Positions 30,223 through 38,501 of a stretch of 64,000 bases of DNA are shown here, piece after piece. The stretch is taken from assembly GCF_000971275.1 (NCBI RefSeq), contig NZ_LAPV01000113.1, positions 1 through 64,000 on the forward strand, in the 5' to 3' direction. The stretch's first letter is position 1, and every line of letters begins with the position of its first letter. The notes beneath the pieces were generated by a model. That model saw only the letters and a list, made by a program, of their open reading frames with translations. It ran no database searches and was not told the origin of the DNA. Source of the stretch: Devosia psychrophila. Lineage in GTDB: Bacteria > Pseudomonadota > Alphaproteobacteria > Rhizobiales > Devosiaceae. The position numbers and the translations under genes were made by a program.

Positions 30223-30818
30223 TGGCCGCCCTTGCACGCATACGGACTGGTCTGTGGGCATTGGTGGCTGTCGTGGCCGTGGCTGCAGCCGGCTTTTACG
30301 CCTATACGTCCATGACAAGCTCCGCCGAGGCGGCGGGGCTGGGCCATGGCGATTACCAGTTGCATACTGTCGGGGGCGAAGCCTTCACCCGTGACAGCTT
30401 CAATGGCCATCCGTCGGTCCTGTTCTTCGGCTTCACCCATTGCCCCGAAGTCTGCCCGACCTCGCTGGCTGAAATCGCCTCATGGTACGAGACGCTGGGC
30501 GATGAGGCGAAGAACCTCAACGCCTATTTCGTCACCGTCGACCCGGAACGCGATACGGCGGCGGTACTCAGCGACTATGTCGCCTGGACCGGCAAGGTGA
30601 CCGGCGTCACTGGCGACCCAGCCGAGATCGAAAAGGCCACCAAGGCTTGGGCGGTCTATGCGGCCAAAGTCCCGCTCGATGGCGGCGACTACACCATGGA
30701 CCACACCGCCTCGGTTTTCCTGCTCGACAACAAGGGCGAGTTCTCGGGCACCATCGCCTATCGCGAAGACAATGCCACCGCTCTCGGCAAGCTGCGCAAT
30801 CTCTTGGCAAAGTCCTGA
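30222..30818 (+). CDS. Sco family thiol/copper protein
   Basis: A 198-aa membrane-anchored SCO1/SenC/PrrC-like protein. One N-terminal hydrophobic segment (LWALVAVVAVAAAGFYAY) anchors a periplasmic thioredoxin-like domain with the copper-binding CPEVCP motif near residue 71 and the conserved His in MDHTASVFLLD near 161. It matures the CuA centre with the PCuAC chaperone encoded immediately upstream. Confidence 0.92.
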   Translation: MAALARIRTGLWALVAVVAVAAAGFYAYTSMTSSAEAAGLGHGDYQLHTVGGEAFTRDSFNGHPSVLFFGFTHCPEVCPTSLAEIASWYETLGDEAKNLNAYFVTVDPERDTAAVLSDYVAWTGKVTGVTGDPAEIEKATKAWAVYAAKVPLDGGDYTMDHTASVFLLDNKGEFSGTIAYREDNATALGKLRNLLAKS

Positions 30819-30932
30819 CCAAAGCCCGATCCGATTAAGTTCGGATCGGGCATTTCAACGAAGACCCCGATCTACCCCGTGACCAAGCCCAACGCGATTG
30901 CTAAGGTGCGCCGACCATCAGGAACCTCCGCC

Positions 30933-31331
30933 ATGAAGCCATCGATTTCCATCATCACCATCGGCGTCGATGATCTCGAGCGGGCTTTTGCCTTTTATCG
31001 CGCGCTGTTCGAGATCGAGGATGACAAGATCGGGGCAGGGGAGGACCATGTGGCCTTCTTTTTCCCCAATGACTTTTCCTTCGTGCTGTTTCCCCGCGAA
31101 CAGATCGCCCAGACCGCCGGCAAGGACGTCGCCATCGCCGGCACGCCCGGCTTCGTCTTGAGCCATCAAGCCGGCAGCCCCGCCGAAGTCGACGAAATCC
31201 TGCGCAAAGTGCTGATCGCCGGCGGCGCCATCGTCACCAATGGCACCCAGTCAGAATGGGGCTACTCCGCCTATTTCGAAGACAGCGAAGGCAATGTCTG
31301 GGAACTGATGGCCCAGCCTGCCGCCAACTAG
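30933..31331 (+). CDS. VOC family protein
   Basis: A 132-aa vicinal-oxygen-chelate protein of the glyoxalase/bleomycin-resistance group: SISIITIGVDDLERAFAFYR at the N-terminus, a second half with AEVDEILRKVLIAGG and YFEDSEGNVWELM, where the Glu is the usual metal ligand. The first metal ligand position is Thr (IITIGVDD) rather than His, so catalysis by the glyoxalase mechanism is doubtful. The ATG at 30933 has AGGA upstream. It meets the HxlR gene tail to tail. Confidence 0.82.
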   Translation: MKPSISIITIGVDDLERAFAFYRALFEIEDDKIGAGEDHVAFFFPNDFSFVLFPREQIAQTAGKDVAIAGTPGFVLSHQAGSPAEVDEILRKVLIAGGAIVTNGTQSEWGYSAYFEDSEGNVWELMAQPAAN

Positions 31332-31756
31332 ATGTCGCCATTCCGCTCGGCAAACGCTTTCCGGCTTGCCTCGATGCTGGCATGATGCGCCTCGGCCCAC
31401 AGCCAGACGCCGCAGAACGCGGCGCCGAGGCTCCCGCCCATTTCTGTCAGGCTATAGTCGACGCGCGGCGGTATCACCGGATGCACCACGCGTTGCACCA
31501 GCCCATCCTCCTCCATCTGGCGCAACGTCTTGGTCAGCATCTTCTGGCTGATATTGCCGACCTTGCGGCCAACCTCGCTGAAGCGCAGCGTGCCATGATC
31601 GTTCAGCGCTTCGAGGATCAGCATGGTCCACTTGTCGGCCACCTTTCCGATAATGTCCCTAACCAAGCCATCCAGCGCCGGATCGATCGGCTGTGCGCCC
31701 TTCCGGTCATCCCAGTCATAAATTCTTGGTGCCGAATCGCCTTGTTTCACTGACAC
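31328..31756 (-). CDS. HxlR family transcriptional regulator
   Basis: A 142-aa winged-helix regulator: VADKWTMLILEALNDHGTLR opens the HxlR domain, with RFSEVGRKVGNISQKMLTKT as recognition region and a wing around YSLTEMG. GTG start at 31756 (a second GTG lies two codons on). It is divergent from the SDR at 31852; HxlR proteins typically repress such a neighbour and respond to reactive electrophiles. Unlike some redox-sensing members it has a single cysteine (AAFCGVW). Confidence 0.88.
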   Translation of the reverse strand: MSVKQGDSAPRIYDWDDRKGAQPIDPALDGLVRDIIGKVADKWTMLILEALNDHGTLRFSEVGRKVGNISQKMLTKTLRQMEEDGLVQRVVHPVIPPRVDYSLTEMGGSLGAAFCGVWLWAEAHHASIEASRKAFAERNGDI

Positions 31757-31808
31757 TCTCCGGTAGGTGTGTATCGCTCTTTCGGGAGCCTACTTTCCGT
31801 TGGAGAGT
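31755..31808. promoter_or_regulatory. Candidate HxlR operator region
   Basis: The divergent spacer holds nested inverted repeats: ACTCTCC (31755-31761) with GGAGAGT (31802-31808), and inside them GTAGG (31763-31767) with CCTAC (31789-31793). The outer left arm reaches the GTG of hxlR. A clear TAAGGAG ribosome site for the SDR lies at 31838-31844. Confidence 0.5.
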
Positions 31809-31851
31809 ATGAGGTCTATGTCTCCCTCACGCAAGAGTAAGGAGACTTTCG

Positions 31852-32601
31852 ATGCACACCACGGGCAATACCATTCTCATTACCGGCGGCGGATCGGGCA
31901 TTGGCCGCGGCTTGGCCGAGGCATTCCACGCCCAGGGCAATCAGGTCATCATTGCCGGCCGGCGCCAGTCGGCGCTGGATGAAGTCGTCGCTGCGTATCC
32001 GGGCATGGCCGCCTTCACCGTCGACATGGCGGACGCAGACTCCATCATCGCCTTCGCCCATCAGGTGATCGAGGCCCATCCAGCGCTCAACGCCGTCATC
32101 AACAATGCCGGTATCATGGTCAATGAAGACCTCGTCGGCGGGAACTATCTCTCGATTGCCGAAGCCACCACTGCCACCAACCTGCTCGGTCCGATCCGCC
32201 TGACCGCAGCCCTGCTGCCGCATCTGCTGGCACAGCCGAAAGCGTCCATCCTGACCGTTTCGTCCGGCCTCGCCTTCGTGCCGATGGCCGCCACGCCGAC
32301 CTACAGCGCCACCAAGGCCGCGATCCATTCCTACTCGCAGGCGCTCCGCCATCAACTGCGCGACACGTCGGTCGAAGTCATCGAAATCGCGCCGCCCTAT
32401 GTGCAGACCTACCTCCAGGGCGAGCATCAGGCCAACGACCCCCACGCCATGTCGCTCTCTGACTTCATCACCGAAACCATGAGCCTTCTGGCCGGCACCC
32501 CGGAAAATGGCGAAGTCCTCGTCCAGCGCGTCCACCCCCTGCGCTTCGCCGAGCAGACCGGCAGAGCCGCAACGATGTTCGGCTTCATTAACCCAGCATA
32601 G
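31852..32601 (+). CDS. SDR family oxidoreductase (DltE-like)
   Basis: A 249-aa short-chain dehydrogenase with TGGGSGIG near residue 11, INNAGIM near 83, the serine in VSSGLA and YSATK near 152. The C-terminal third (IEIAPPYVQTYL) resembles the DltE-like subgroup often found under HxlR control. A strong ribosome site TAAGGAG precedes the ATG. The substrate, perhaps a carbonyl compound, is not readable. Confidence 0.9.
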   Translation: MHTTGNTILITGGGSGIGRGLAEAFHAQGNQVIIAGRRQSALDEVVAAYPGMAAFTVDMADADSIIAFAHQVIEAHPALNAVINNAGIMVNEDLVGGNYLSIAEATTATNLLGPIRLTAALLPHLLAQPKASILTVSSGLAFVPMAATPTYSATKAAIHSYSQALRHQLRDTSVEVIEIAPPYVQTYLQGEHQANDPHAMSLSDFITETMSLLAGTPENGEVLVQRVHPLRFAEQTGRAATMFGFINPA

Positions 32602-32619
32602 CCCAAAAATGGCCGGCGG

Positions 32620-34173
32620 CTAAAACCCGCCGCCGGTCTTGAAGCCACCGCTCTTGCGCGTGCCGGTCGAGCCGGTGCGTGGGCGGGAAAAGCCACCGCC
32701 GCTGCCGGAGCCACCGGTCCAGCCGCCACCAAAGCCACCGGAACTGCCGCGCGGCCTCGACTTATTGCCCGAGCCGCCAAAACTGGAATCGGGCCAGTTC
32801 ATGGTGCTGCCGCCACCCTCGGGCCAAGGTGAATTCGTCCGGCGTCCGTTATTGGGCAAGCCGACGCCGCCTCCCCAGTCGGAGGTGCCCGCACTCCAGT
32901 TCTGGCTGCCCCGCCACTTCTCCCAATAGCTGGCCGCTGAAATTCCACCGCGCAGGAAGTCGTTGAGCACGTCGCCCACCAGCTTGTCATCGCGGAAGGT
33001 CGAGCGCGGATCGTCGAAGCGCTGCTTCTTGAATTCCCACTGGATGTCTTCCAGTTCCCGCCGCCGCGCCGCCAGCGTCTTGAGCCGCTCGTTGAGTTCG
33101 CGCGTCTCGCCCTCTTCTTCCTTGGCGCGGACGCGGGTCTCGTCGATCTGCGCAACGATGGTGTCGTCCTGCCCGGTCCGCGTCAGCCGGGCCTCGGCCA
33201 ACAGGGTCTGGATATCCTCACGGCCCAGTGCCGCCGCCAATTCGCCCAAGGCGCCTTCAAAAGCCGGATTACCGCCCTGCGATAGCTGTCCCACCAGCTT
33301 TGCTGCCTCGTCGCGCCGGTCTTCGGCGGTGACGATCTGGGCATCCACCGCGTCGATACGCGCCTGCGTTTCGGCCATGGCGTCGCGCATTGGCTTGCCC
33401 CCGGCATTGTCGATTGCCGCGGTTTCCAGCGCATCGACTTCCTGTTCGGCGAGGGCGGCATTTTCTATCCCCCGCTCGGCATGCTCACGCAACCGCAGCG
33501 GAATTTCGTTCAGCATGGCAAAGTTCGGCCGCGCCTTGGCGAAACCAACCAGATCCGCGACTTTGCTGTCGAAAAAGCGGATCAGGTTGTTGGCGCGATA
33601 GCTGGCCGTGCCATAGCCAGCTTCCCACAAATACATGAACAGCGCATCGTCGCGATACGGCTTGCCCTTCTGCTCCCGATCGGCCTCGGCCTGCTCGGTT
33701 TTGCGCATCGACTGTCCGGCGATATCGGCCATTTCCGTCGCGGCCTGGCGCCTGCCGGCAAATGCAGGGTCGCGTGCAATAGTCGGGCCAAGCTTTGTGG
33801 CCAGCGCCTTGAGTTCGCCCTGATGGGTCTCGAAGATCTTGAGCGCATCATTGCGTTCGGCTGTCAGCCGGGCCAGCGTTGCGTCCTCGTCGGCGACTGC
33901 CTTCTCGGCCGTGCTCAGGTCCTTGGCATGGGCCTTGAGCATGTCGCGGGCCTTGCCCTCGGCGCTCGAAATACGACCGTCGAGTTCGGCCTGTACCGCC
34001 GGATCGATCCGCAACCGCGCCAGTTGGCGGAACATTTCGGCCTCGTTTTCACGGATTTTGCCCAGCTTTTCGGCCGAGCGCGCGAGCCGCTTGGAAATGT
34101 CTTCTTCCTCGCGGCGGATGTCGCGCATTGCCTCATCAAGGCTGGCCAGGGCTTCGGGTCCGCGGATGCTCAT
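32620..34173 (-). CDS. Coiled-coil protein with Gly-rich C-terminal tail, unknown
   Basis: A 517-aa protein I do not recognise. Residues 1-170 and 235-400 are strongly charged helical coiled coil (for example DEAMRDIRREEEDISKRLAR and RELNERLKTLAARRRELED). Between them is a more globular part with Trp/Tyr/Phe (DDALFMYLWEAGYGTASYR near 180). From about 425 the chain becomes low-complexity: Trp-Gly, Ser and Gly repeats (FGGGWTGGSGSGGGFSRP) ending KTGGGF. No signal peptide or membrane span is seen. It is last in a three-gene minus-strand cassette, 4 bp after the DUF6384 gene, so it probably works with that membrane protein. The tail could be flexible, prion-like or sheet-forming. Confidence 0.75.
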   Translation of the reverse strand: MSIRGPEALASLDEAMRDIRREEEDISKRLARSAEKLGKIRENEAEMFRQLARLRIDPAVQAELDGRISSAEGKARDMLKAHAKDLSTAEKAVADEDATLARLTAERNDALKIFETHQGELKALATKLGPTIARDPAFAGRRQAATEMADIAGQSMRKTEQAEADREQKGKPYRDDALFMYLWEAGYGTASYRANNLIRFFDSKVADLVGFAKARPNFAMLNEIPLRLREHAERGIENAALAEQEVDALETAAIDNAGGKPMRDAMAETQARIDAVDAQIVTAEDRRDEAAKLVGQLSQGGNPAFEGALGELAAALGREDIQTLLAEARLTRTGQDDTIVAQIDETRVRAKEEEGETRELNERLKTLAARRRELEDIQWEFKKQRFDDPRSTFRDDKLVGDVLNDFLRGGISAASYWEKWRGSQNWSAGTSDWGGGVGLPNNGRRTNSPWPEGGGSTMNWPDSSFGGSGNKSRPRGSSGGFGGGWTGGSGSGGGFSRPRTGSTGTRKSGGFKTGGGF

Positions 34174-34177
34174 CGCC

Positions 34178-35116
34178 CTACCACTGCGTTACCGCGCCAC
34201 CGAGAACCGGCACGCTATATTCGACGTCCAGGAAGCCATTCGATTTGCGACCGATTTCATTGTTCTGGATAATGCCATCGTCACGCCTGTCGGCGGCGAC
34301 GCTGTCATAGACGCTTTCCGGCACGCGTACGCCCCAAGTCGCGACCACTTCGGTCTGCCCGTTTTCCTCGTTCAAAATAGGCAGCTCAAGCTCGTTGCCA
34401 TCGACGTCCAGCGCCTCGACGACGATATAGTAGTTGGTGGCAGCCGTATTGACCTCGGGAATGGTCCAGAAGCCAGACCGCACATCGGCGCGGTTGATTA
34501 CGCGCAACGTATACTCCTGGCGCAACTGGTCGCGCAGCGCGATCAAGTCAGCCATTGCCCTTTCGGCAGCGACCGAATTGCCCTCGGCTGCAAAGGTCTT
34601 GCCGCGCGTGCGCAAGGCTTCGGCTTGCAGCACGGCCTTCTGCACCTTGGTTTCGTCGAACACCGTCCCGTACAGCGCATCGAGCCGCGCCGGCACGCCT
34701 TCGCTGAGTTCGATCCGTGCATTCTCGGCCTGGCCGCGCTGATAAGGCTGCCACAGACCGAGATAGCCCACCGACAGCACCAGCACAGCTACAAGTGCCG
34801 CGCCCACGGGCTTTCCCCAGCGCTCGCGGCCGACATAGAGCCGCGCCATGCTGGTGCCAAATCCGGGCTTGGGCGGATCATAAACGAAGCGGCTTTCATG
34901 TAGGGCCGCAACGCCTTCCTTGAGGATATGGTCGGGAACCTCGATGCCCTGCTGGTGATAGATGTCGCGCAGCTTGTCGATCAACTGCTGCTCCCGGCTC
35001 ACCCCGGCGAGTTCACGCGTAGCCAAATCCTGCCGATGACGGAGCGTGTCGACCACGTCCATCGCCAGCATGACTTCATCGAGGGGCGCAGCGGGCTTCG
35101 CTGTTACGTCACTCAT
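34178..35116 (-). CDS. DUF6384 family single-span membrane protein
   Basis: A 312-aa protein with a cytoplasmic helical N-terminus (LDEVMLAMDVVDTLRHRQDL, near residues 12-31), one transmembrane helix near 105-125 (VGAALVAVLVLSVGYLGLW), a coiled-coil stretch (AENARIELSEGVPARLDALY) and a C-terminal beta-rich domain with NYYIVVEALDVDGNELELP. This plan matches DUF6384. It lies between the two coiled-coil genes with short gaps (4 and 30 bp). It may anchor the assembly at the inner membrane; the function of the family is not established to my knowledge. Confidence 0.75.
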   Translation of the reverse strand: MSDVTAKPAAPLDEVMLAMDVVDTLRHRQDLATRELAGVSREQQLIDKLRDIYHQQGIEVPDHILKEGVAALHESRFVYDPPKPGFGTSMARLYVGRERWGKPVGAALVAVLVLSVGYLGLWQPYQRGQAENARIELSEGVPARLDALYGTVFDETKVQKAVLQAEALRTRGKTFAAEGNSVAAERAMADLIALRDQLRQEYTLRVINRADVRSGFWTIPEVNTAATNYYIVVEALDVDGNELELPILNEENGQTEVVATWGVRVPESVYDSVAADRRDDGIIQNNEIGRKSNGFLDVEYSVPVLGGAVTQW

Positions 35117-35146
35117 AGTTGGCGTTCACCCGTTCTACCGACTCTC

Positions 35147-36370
35147 TCAGTTTTTCGTTTCAAGCAGCAGCGCATTGCCATCTGCTGCCAGCGTGGCGAG
35201 ACGACGCTTGCCGTCTTCCACGGCGTCGCGGATTTCAGCCGAATTCTTGGTCGAGGCGATCCGCATCTCGTTGATGATGGTGCGGCTCTTCTCCTGGAAG
35301 TTGACCACGGAGTCGACCAGCTTCTTGACCGCATCGGCGCGCACCGTCGGGCCATAGCCGGCACGCACGGCTTCTTCCTGCACCTTGTCGCCGATTTCGG
35401 AGAGGGTCTCGAGGCTCTTGCTCATCCCCTCCTTCATCGCATTCAGCGTCGCCGTGGACTCATGCAGCCCGAACATGCCGGTGAACGAAGCGGAAAGCGC
35501 TGTGAGAACCGTCTCGTTGGTCGAAAAGAACGAAATCGACTGCTGATAGACGCGCTCTTTGGCGTTGGTCGTCTGCATCAGCCGCGCCATTACCACTTCG
35601 GAGGTATTGTAGGAAATCGTCAGGTTATCCGAGAGGTCCTTGGCGATCTGGTAGCGCTTTTCCTCGTTCTGCATGTCGCGCAGCTTTTCGTCGCGATCCA
35701 TTTCGAGCCGCGCACGATCGGCCGGCACGGTGCCGGCATAACCCGACACGGCGGTCGATGAGGCGTTCAGGATGTTCTTCTTGTCTTCGAGGCGACCTTC
35801 GGCGGTCTGCAGCACTTCGAGCGCCATCACTTCGGCCTGCTTCAGCGCGCCGCGGAAATCGCGATAGGCTTCGAGGATGATCTGCTCGCGATCGATCTGG
35901 TCCTTGGTGTCCTTGGTGACGTCGAGATAGACGTCGCGAATCTTGTTGAAACGCGTCGCGATATCGCCGCGGCTTACCTTCATCCAAACATTGGACGTAC
36001 GCTCCAACAGGTCCAGCTTGTTGTCGGAAAGCTGGTCGACCATGCCCTTGGCGTCGTCGCGGATGGAATCAAAACCCTTGGTGATTTCTTCGTAGCGCTC
36101 GCCGATCTTCATGGCTGCGATCTGGTCGCGCACTACTTCGTTGAACGAGCTGGCCTGGCTCAACGTGCGGCCGATCAGGATGACGCGAGTTTCGTCCAGT
36201 TCGGTAATCTGGCTCAACAGACCGGTAATCGGCTGTTCGCCCTGCTGCTCCGGCCATACGCCGAGGTTGCGGATGGCGTTGACGGCCTTGTCCAGATACT
36301 GCAGCGGCTTCTCCGTCATCGCGACGGGCGCCAGCGTGGTCTCCGGTGCAGTGGTCACTTCATTGGCCAT
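35147..36370 (-). CDS. Coiled-coil protein, unknown; first gene of cassette
   Basis: A 407-aa almost wholly helical protein with long heptad-like stretches (EQQGEQPITGLLSQITELDE, ADRARLEMDRDEKLRDMQNE). A short less polar part (FFSTNETVLTALSASFTGMF near residue 295) is followed by HESTATLNAMKEGMSKSLET. No signal or clear membrane span. The plan recalls TelA-type tellurite/toxic-anion proteins, but I do not find the TelA hallmark near the middle (a Pro-Leu-Trp-Lys segment), so I leave it unassigned. The ATG at 36368-36370 has GGGAG 7 bp upstream; a start 10 codons earlier lacks one. It leads a probable operon with DUF6384 and the Gly-tail protein. Confidence 0.75.
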   Translation of the reverse strand: MANEVTTAPETTLAPVAMTEKPLQYLDKAVNAIRNLGVWPEQQGEQPITGLLSQITELDETRVILIGRTLSQASSFNEVVRDQIAAMKIGERYEEITKGFDSIRDDAKGMVDQLSDNKLDLLERTSNVWMKVSRGDIATRFNKIRDVYLDVTKDTKDQIDREQIILEAYRDFRGALKQAEVMALEVLQTAEGRLEDKKNILNASSTAVSGYAGTVPADRARLEMDRDEKLRDMQNEEKRYQIAKDLSDNLTISYNTSEVVMARLMQTTNAKERVYQQSISFFSTNETVLTALSASFTGMFGLHESTATLNAMKEGMSKSLETLSEIGDKVQEEAVRAGYGPTVRADAVKKLVDSVVNFQEKSRTIINEMRIASTKNSAEIRDAVEDGKRRLATLAADGNALLLETKN

Positions 36371-36582
36371 TTTTCGCTCCCGTAAATCTGACGCCGACAT
36401 GGCGGATTGCGCGACTTGCGCTATAGATCGCTGCTCGCGCCAGCGCTTACAATTGCAACCCGGCGCCAGGGCAACTATTTAGACCATATTGGTGCGAAAA
36501 AGCCGCACGTAAAGAGCGGAAGGCACGACATGGCTGCGCATTCTTTCAAGATGCAACAAGGCCTTATTGGGGCGATCCACTA

Positions 36583-37056
36583 ATGGACTTCGGTGGCCGC
36601 TATATCGTCGCCGCGCCACGGGAAACCGTCTGGGCCGCGCTCAATGACACCGCCATGCTGAAGGCGGCGATTCCCGGCTGCCACACGATTGAATGGGCCA
36701 GCGAAACTGCGCTCGACCTCGAGATCAAGGTCAACCTCGGTATTGTCCACCCAACCTTCCGCGGCGAGCTGTCGCTGTCCAACATCGTGCCCGCCGAGCG
36801 TTATACGCTGTCCGGTCGCGGCAAGGGCGGGCTGCTTGGCATGGCTGAAGGATCGGCCAATATCGTGCTGGGCGATTCCGGCAAGGACACAATGCTGGTG
36901 TTTGCCGCCAACGGTGGCGCATCCGGCCAGGTGATGAAGCTGGGCAAGGCGGTGATCGGCAATTCGGCACAAAAGATCATTGACGGATTCTTCGAGCGCT
37001 TCGGCGCGGCCATGGGCGCCGGAGTGACTCCACTACCGCCGGAACGAGCGCCTTAA
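36583..37056 (+). CDS. CoxG / SRPBCC family protein
   Basis: A 157-aa protein of the CoxG (carbon monoxide dehydrogenase subunit G-like) branch of the START/Bet v1 fold: RYIVAAPRETVWAALND near the N-terminus, LKAAIPGCHTIEW, VNLGIVHPTFRGELSLS, and the glycine-rich GRGKGGLLGMAEGSA. In CO dehydrogenase operons CoxG helps recruit or insert the enzyme at the membrane, but no cox genes are near, so here it is a stand-alone member of uncertain role. It is divergent from the coiled-coil cassette. Confidence 0.85.
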   Translation: MDFGGRYIVAAPRETVWAALNDTAMLKAAIPGCHTIEWASETALDLEIKVNLGIVHPTFRGELSLSNIVPAERYTLSGRGKGGLLGMAEGSANIVLGDSGKDTMLVFAANGGASGQVMKLGKAVIGNSAQKIIDGFFERFGAAMGAGVTPLPPERAP

Positions 37057-37163
37057 CCCTTCGCTAACCACGCCCCGATCTGCCCTCAAAGCATCACAAT
37101 CGGGACGCCCGTCATGGGCTATTGAACTGTCAACGCCACTCGCTCAATTTGAAACAAATCCCA

Positions 37164-37286
37164 ATGACCACCAAGACCCGCGACACCATTGCCCTCTTCG
37201 CCATCGCCTCGCTGGCGATTCTTGCGGTGCTCTATGCCGACGCCGATCTGGGTCAGTTATTCGCCTTCATTCTCGCCCGCTCGTAG
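37164..37286 (+). CDS. Predicted small single-span membrane protein
   Basis: A 40-residue frame starting MTTKTRDTIALFAIASLAIL and ending FAFILARS. A basic/polar head, one hydrophobic helix and a short second hydrophobic stretch make it a plausible small membrane protein. The ribosome site is weak (no clear GGAG), so this could be chance. It lies between coxG-like and the nucleoside operon; the rest of the 424-bp gap shows no other gene. Confidence 0.4.
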   Translation: MTTKTRDTIALFAIASLAILAVLYADADLGQLFAFILARS

Positions 37287-37480
37287 GCATCCGCCCAAGC
37301 TCCGGGTAATCCTTAGTGCGGCGCGCAAGCAGCCTGTCTAAATTTTGACCAACCGGGCAAATTTGCTCGATTTCCTCTTGCAGGCGTCCCGTTTGCACGA
37401 TTGTATCCCCAGCTAGCGCACAGGGATTGTCCGTTGGCAGCACACGCCATCGCTCATGTGCGAGACAGGGAGACTACACA

Positions 37481-38482
37481 ATGAAACTCACGACCCTTAC
37501 CAAGGCCATTGCTGGCGGCGTCGCGCTCTCCGCGGTCCTCACCGGTACTGCCCTTGCTGATCCCGCGATCATTTATGATGGCGGCGGCAAGTTCGATGCG
37601 TCGTTCAACGAAGCTGCCTACAACGGCGCTGAAAAGTACAAGGCCGAAACCGGCGGCGCTTATGGCGAACTCGAAATTTCGAGCGACGCACAGCGCGAAC
37701 AGTTCCTGCGCCAGTTCGCAGAGCGCGGCTATTCGCCGATCGTTACCCCGGGCTTCAATTTCGTGACTGCGCTGCAGACTGTTGCTCCCGAATTCCCCGA
37801 CACCCACTTCGTCATCCTCGACGCCGTCGTCGACCTGCCGAACGTGCGCTCGGTGACGTTCAAGGAACAGGAAGGCTCCTACCTCGTCGGCATTCTCGCT
37901 GCGATGAAGTCCGAGAGCGGCACCATCGGCGTTATTCCTGCCTTTAATCTCGACCTTCTCGAAGCCTTCGCTTGCGGCTTCAAGCAGGGCGCTGTGTCCG
38001 TGAACCCCGACATCAAGGTTCTCGAGACCTATATCGGCGCCGGCTTTGAAGCCTTCAACGACAAGCCCAAGGCTGTCGAAGTCGCCAAGAGCCAGCTCGA
38101 TCAGGGTGCCGACGTGGTGTACCAGGTTGCCGGCGGCGCCGGTGCTGGCGTGCTGCAGGCCGCTGCCGATGCGGGCAAGTTCTCCATCGGCGTCGATAGC
38201 AACCAGAACCACCTCTATCCCGGTTCGGTCCTGACCTCGATGGTCAAGCGCGTCGACGTTGCCACCTACAATGCCTTCATGGATGAAAAGAACGGTACTT
38301 TCACTCCGGGCCTGATCACTCTCGGCCTTGCCGAAGATGGCGTTGCCGCTGCCTTCGACGACAACAATGCTTCGCTGATCACCCCGGAAATGACAGCTGC
38401 CGTCGACAAGGCTTCGGCTGACATCAAGTCGGGCGCGCTCGTCGTGCACGATTTCCGCACCGACAAGGCCTGCCCGGTCTAA
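37481..38482 (+). CDS. BMP family nucleoside-binding lipoprotein-type protein
   Basis: A 333-aa periplasmic binding protein of the BMP/PnrA/Med family, which binds purine or other nucleosides. Residues 1-25 are a signal peptide ending TGTALAD (no lipobox cysteine, unlike many Gram-positive members). Family motifs are DGGGKFDASFNEAAYNG near 32, VTPGFNFVTAL, GSYLVGILAAMKSESG, and GVDSNQNHLYPGSVLTSMVK. The ATG at 37481 follows AGGGAGA. It starts the nucleoside import operon with an ATPase and two permeases, followed by salvage enzymes, which supports a nucleoside ligand. Confidence 0.92.
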   Translation: MKLTTLTKAIAGGVALSAVLTGTALADPAIIYDGGGKFDASFNEAAYNGAEKYKAETGGAYGELEISSDAQREQFLRQFAERGYSPIVTPGFNFVTALQTVAPEFPDTHFVILDAVVDLPNVRSVTFKEQEGSYLVGILAAMKSESGTIGVIPAFNLDLLEAFACGFKQGAVSVNPDIKVLETYIGAGFEAFNDKPKAVEVAKSQLDQGADVVYQVAGGAGAGVLQAAADAGKFSIGVDSNQNHLYPGSVLTSMVKRVDVATYNAFMDEKNGTFTPGLITLGLAEDGVAAAFDDNNASLITPEMTAAVDKASADIKSGALVVHDFRTDKACPV

Positions 38483-38501
38483 TGTCGGGAAGCTTTGCTT
38501 G

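Noticed and set aside
35147-36370. TelA-type tellurite resistance assignment for the first cassette gene
   Set aside because: Only the general helical plan is similar; the TelA central hallmark was not found, so the protein was left unassigned.
36583-37056. Carbon monoxide dehydrogenase operon
   Set aside because: Only a CoxG-like gene is present; there are no coxM, coxS or coxL genes nearby.
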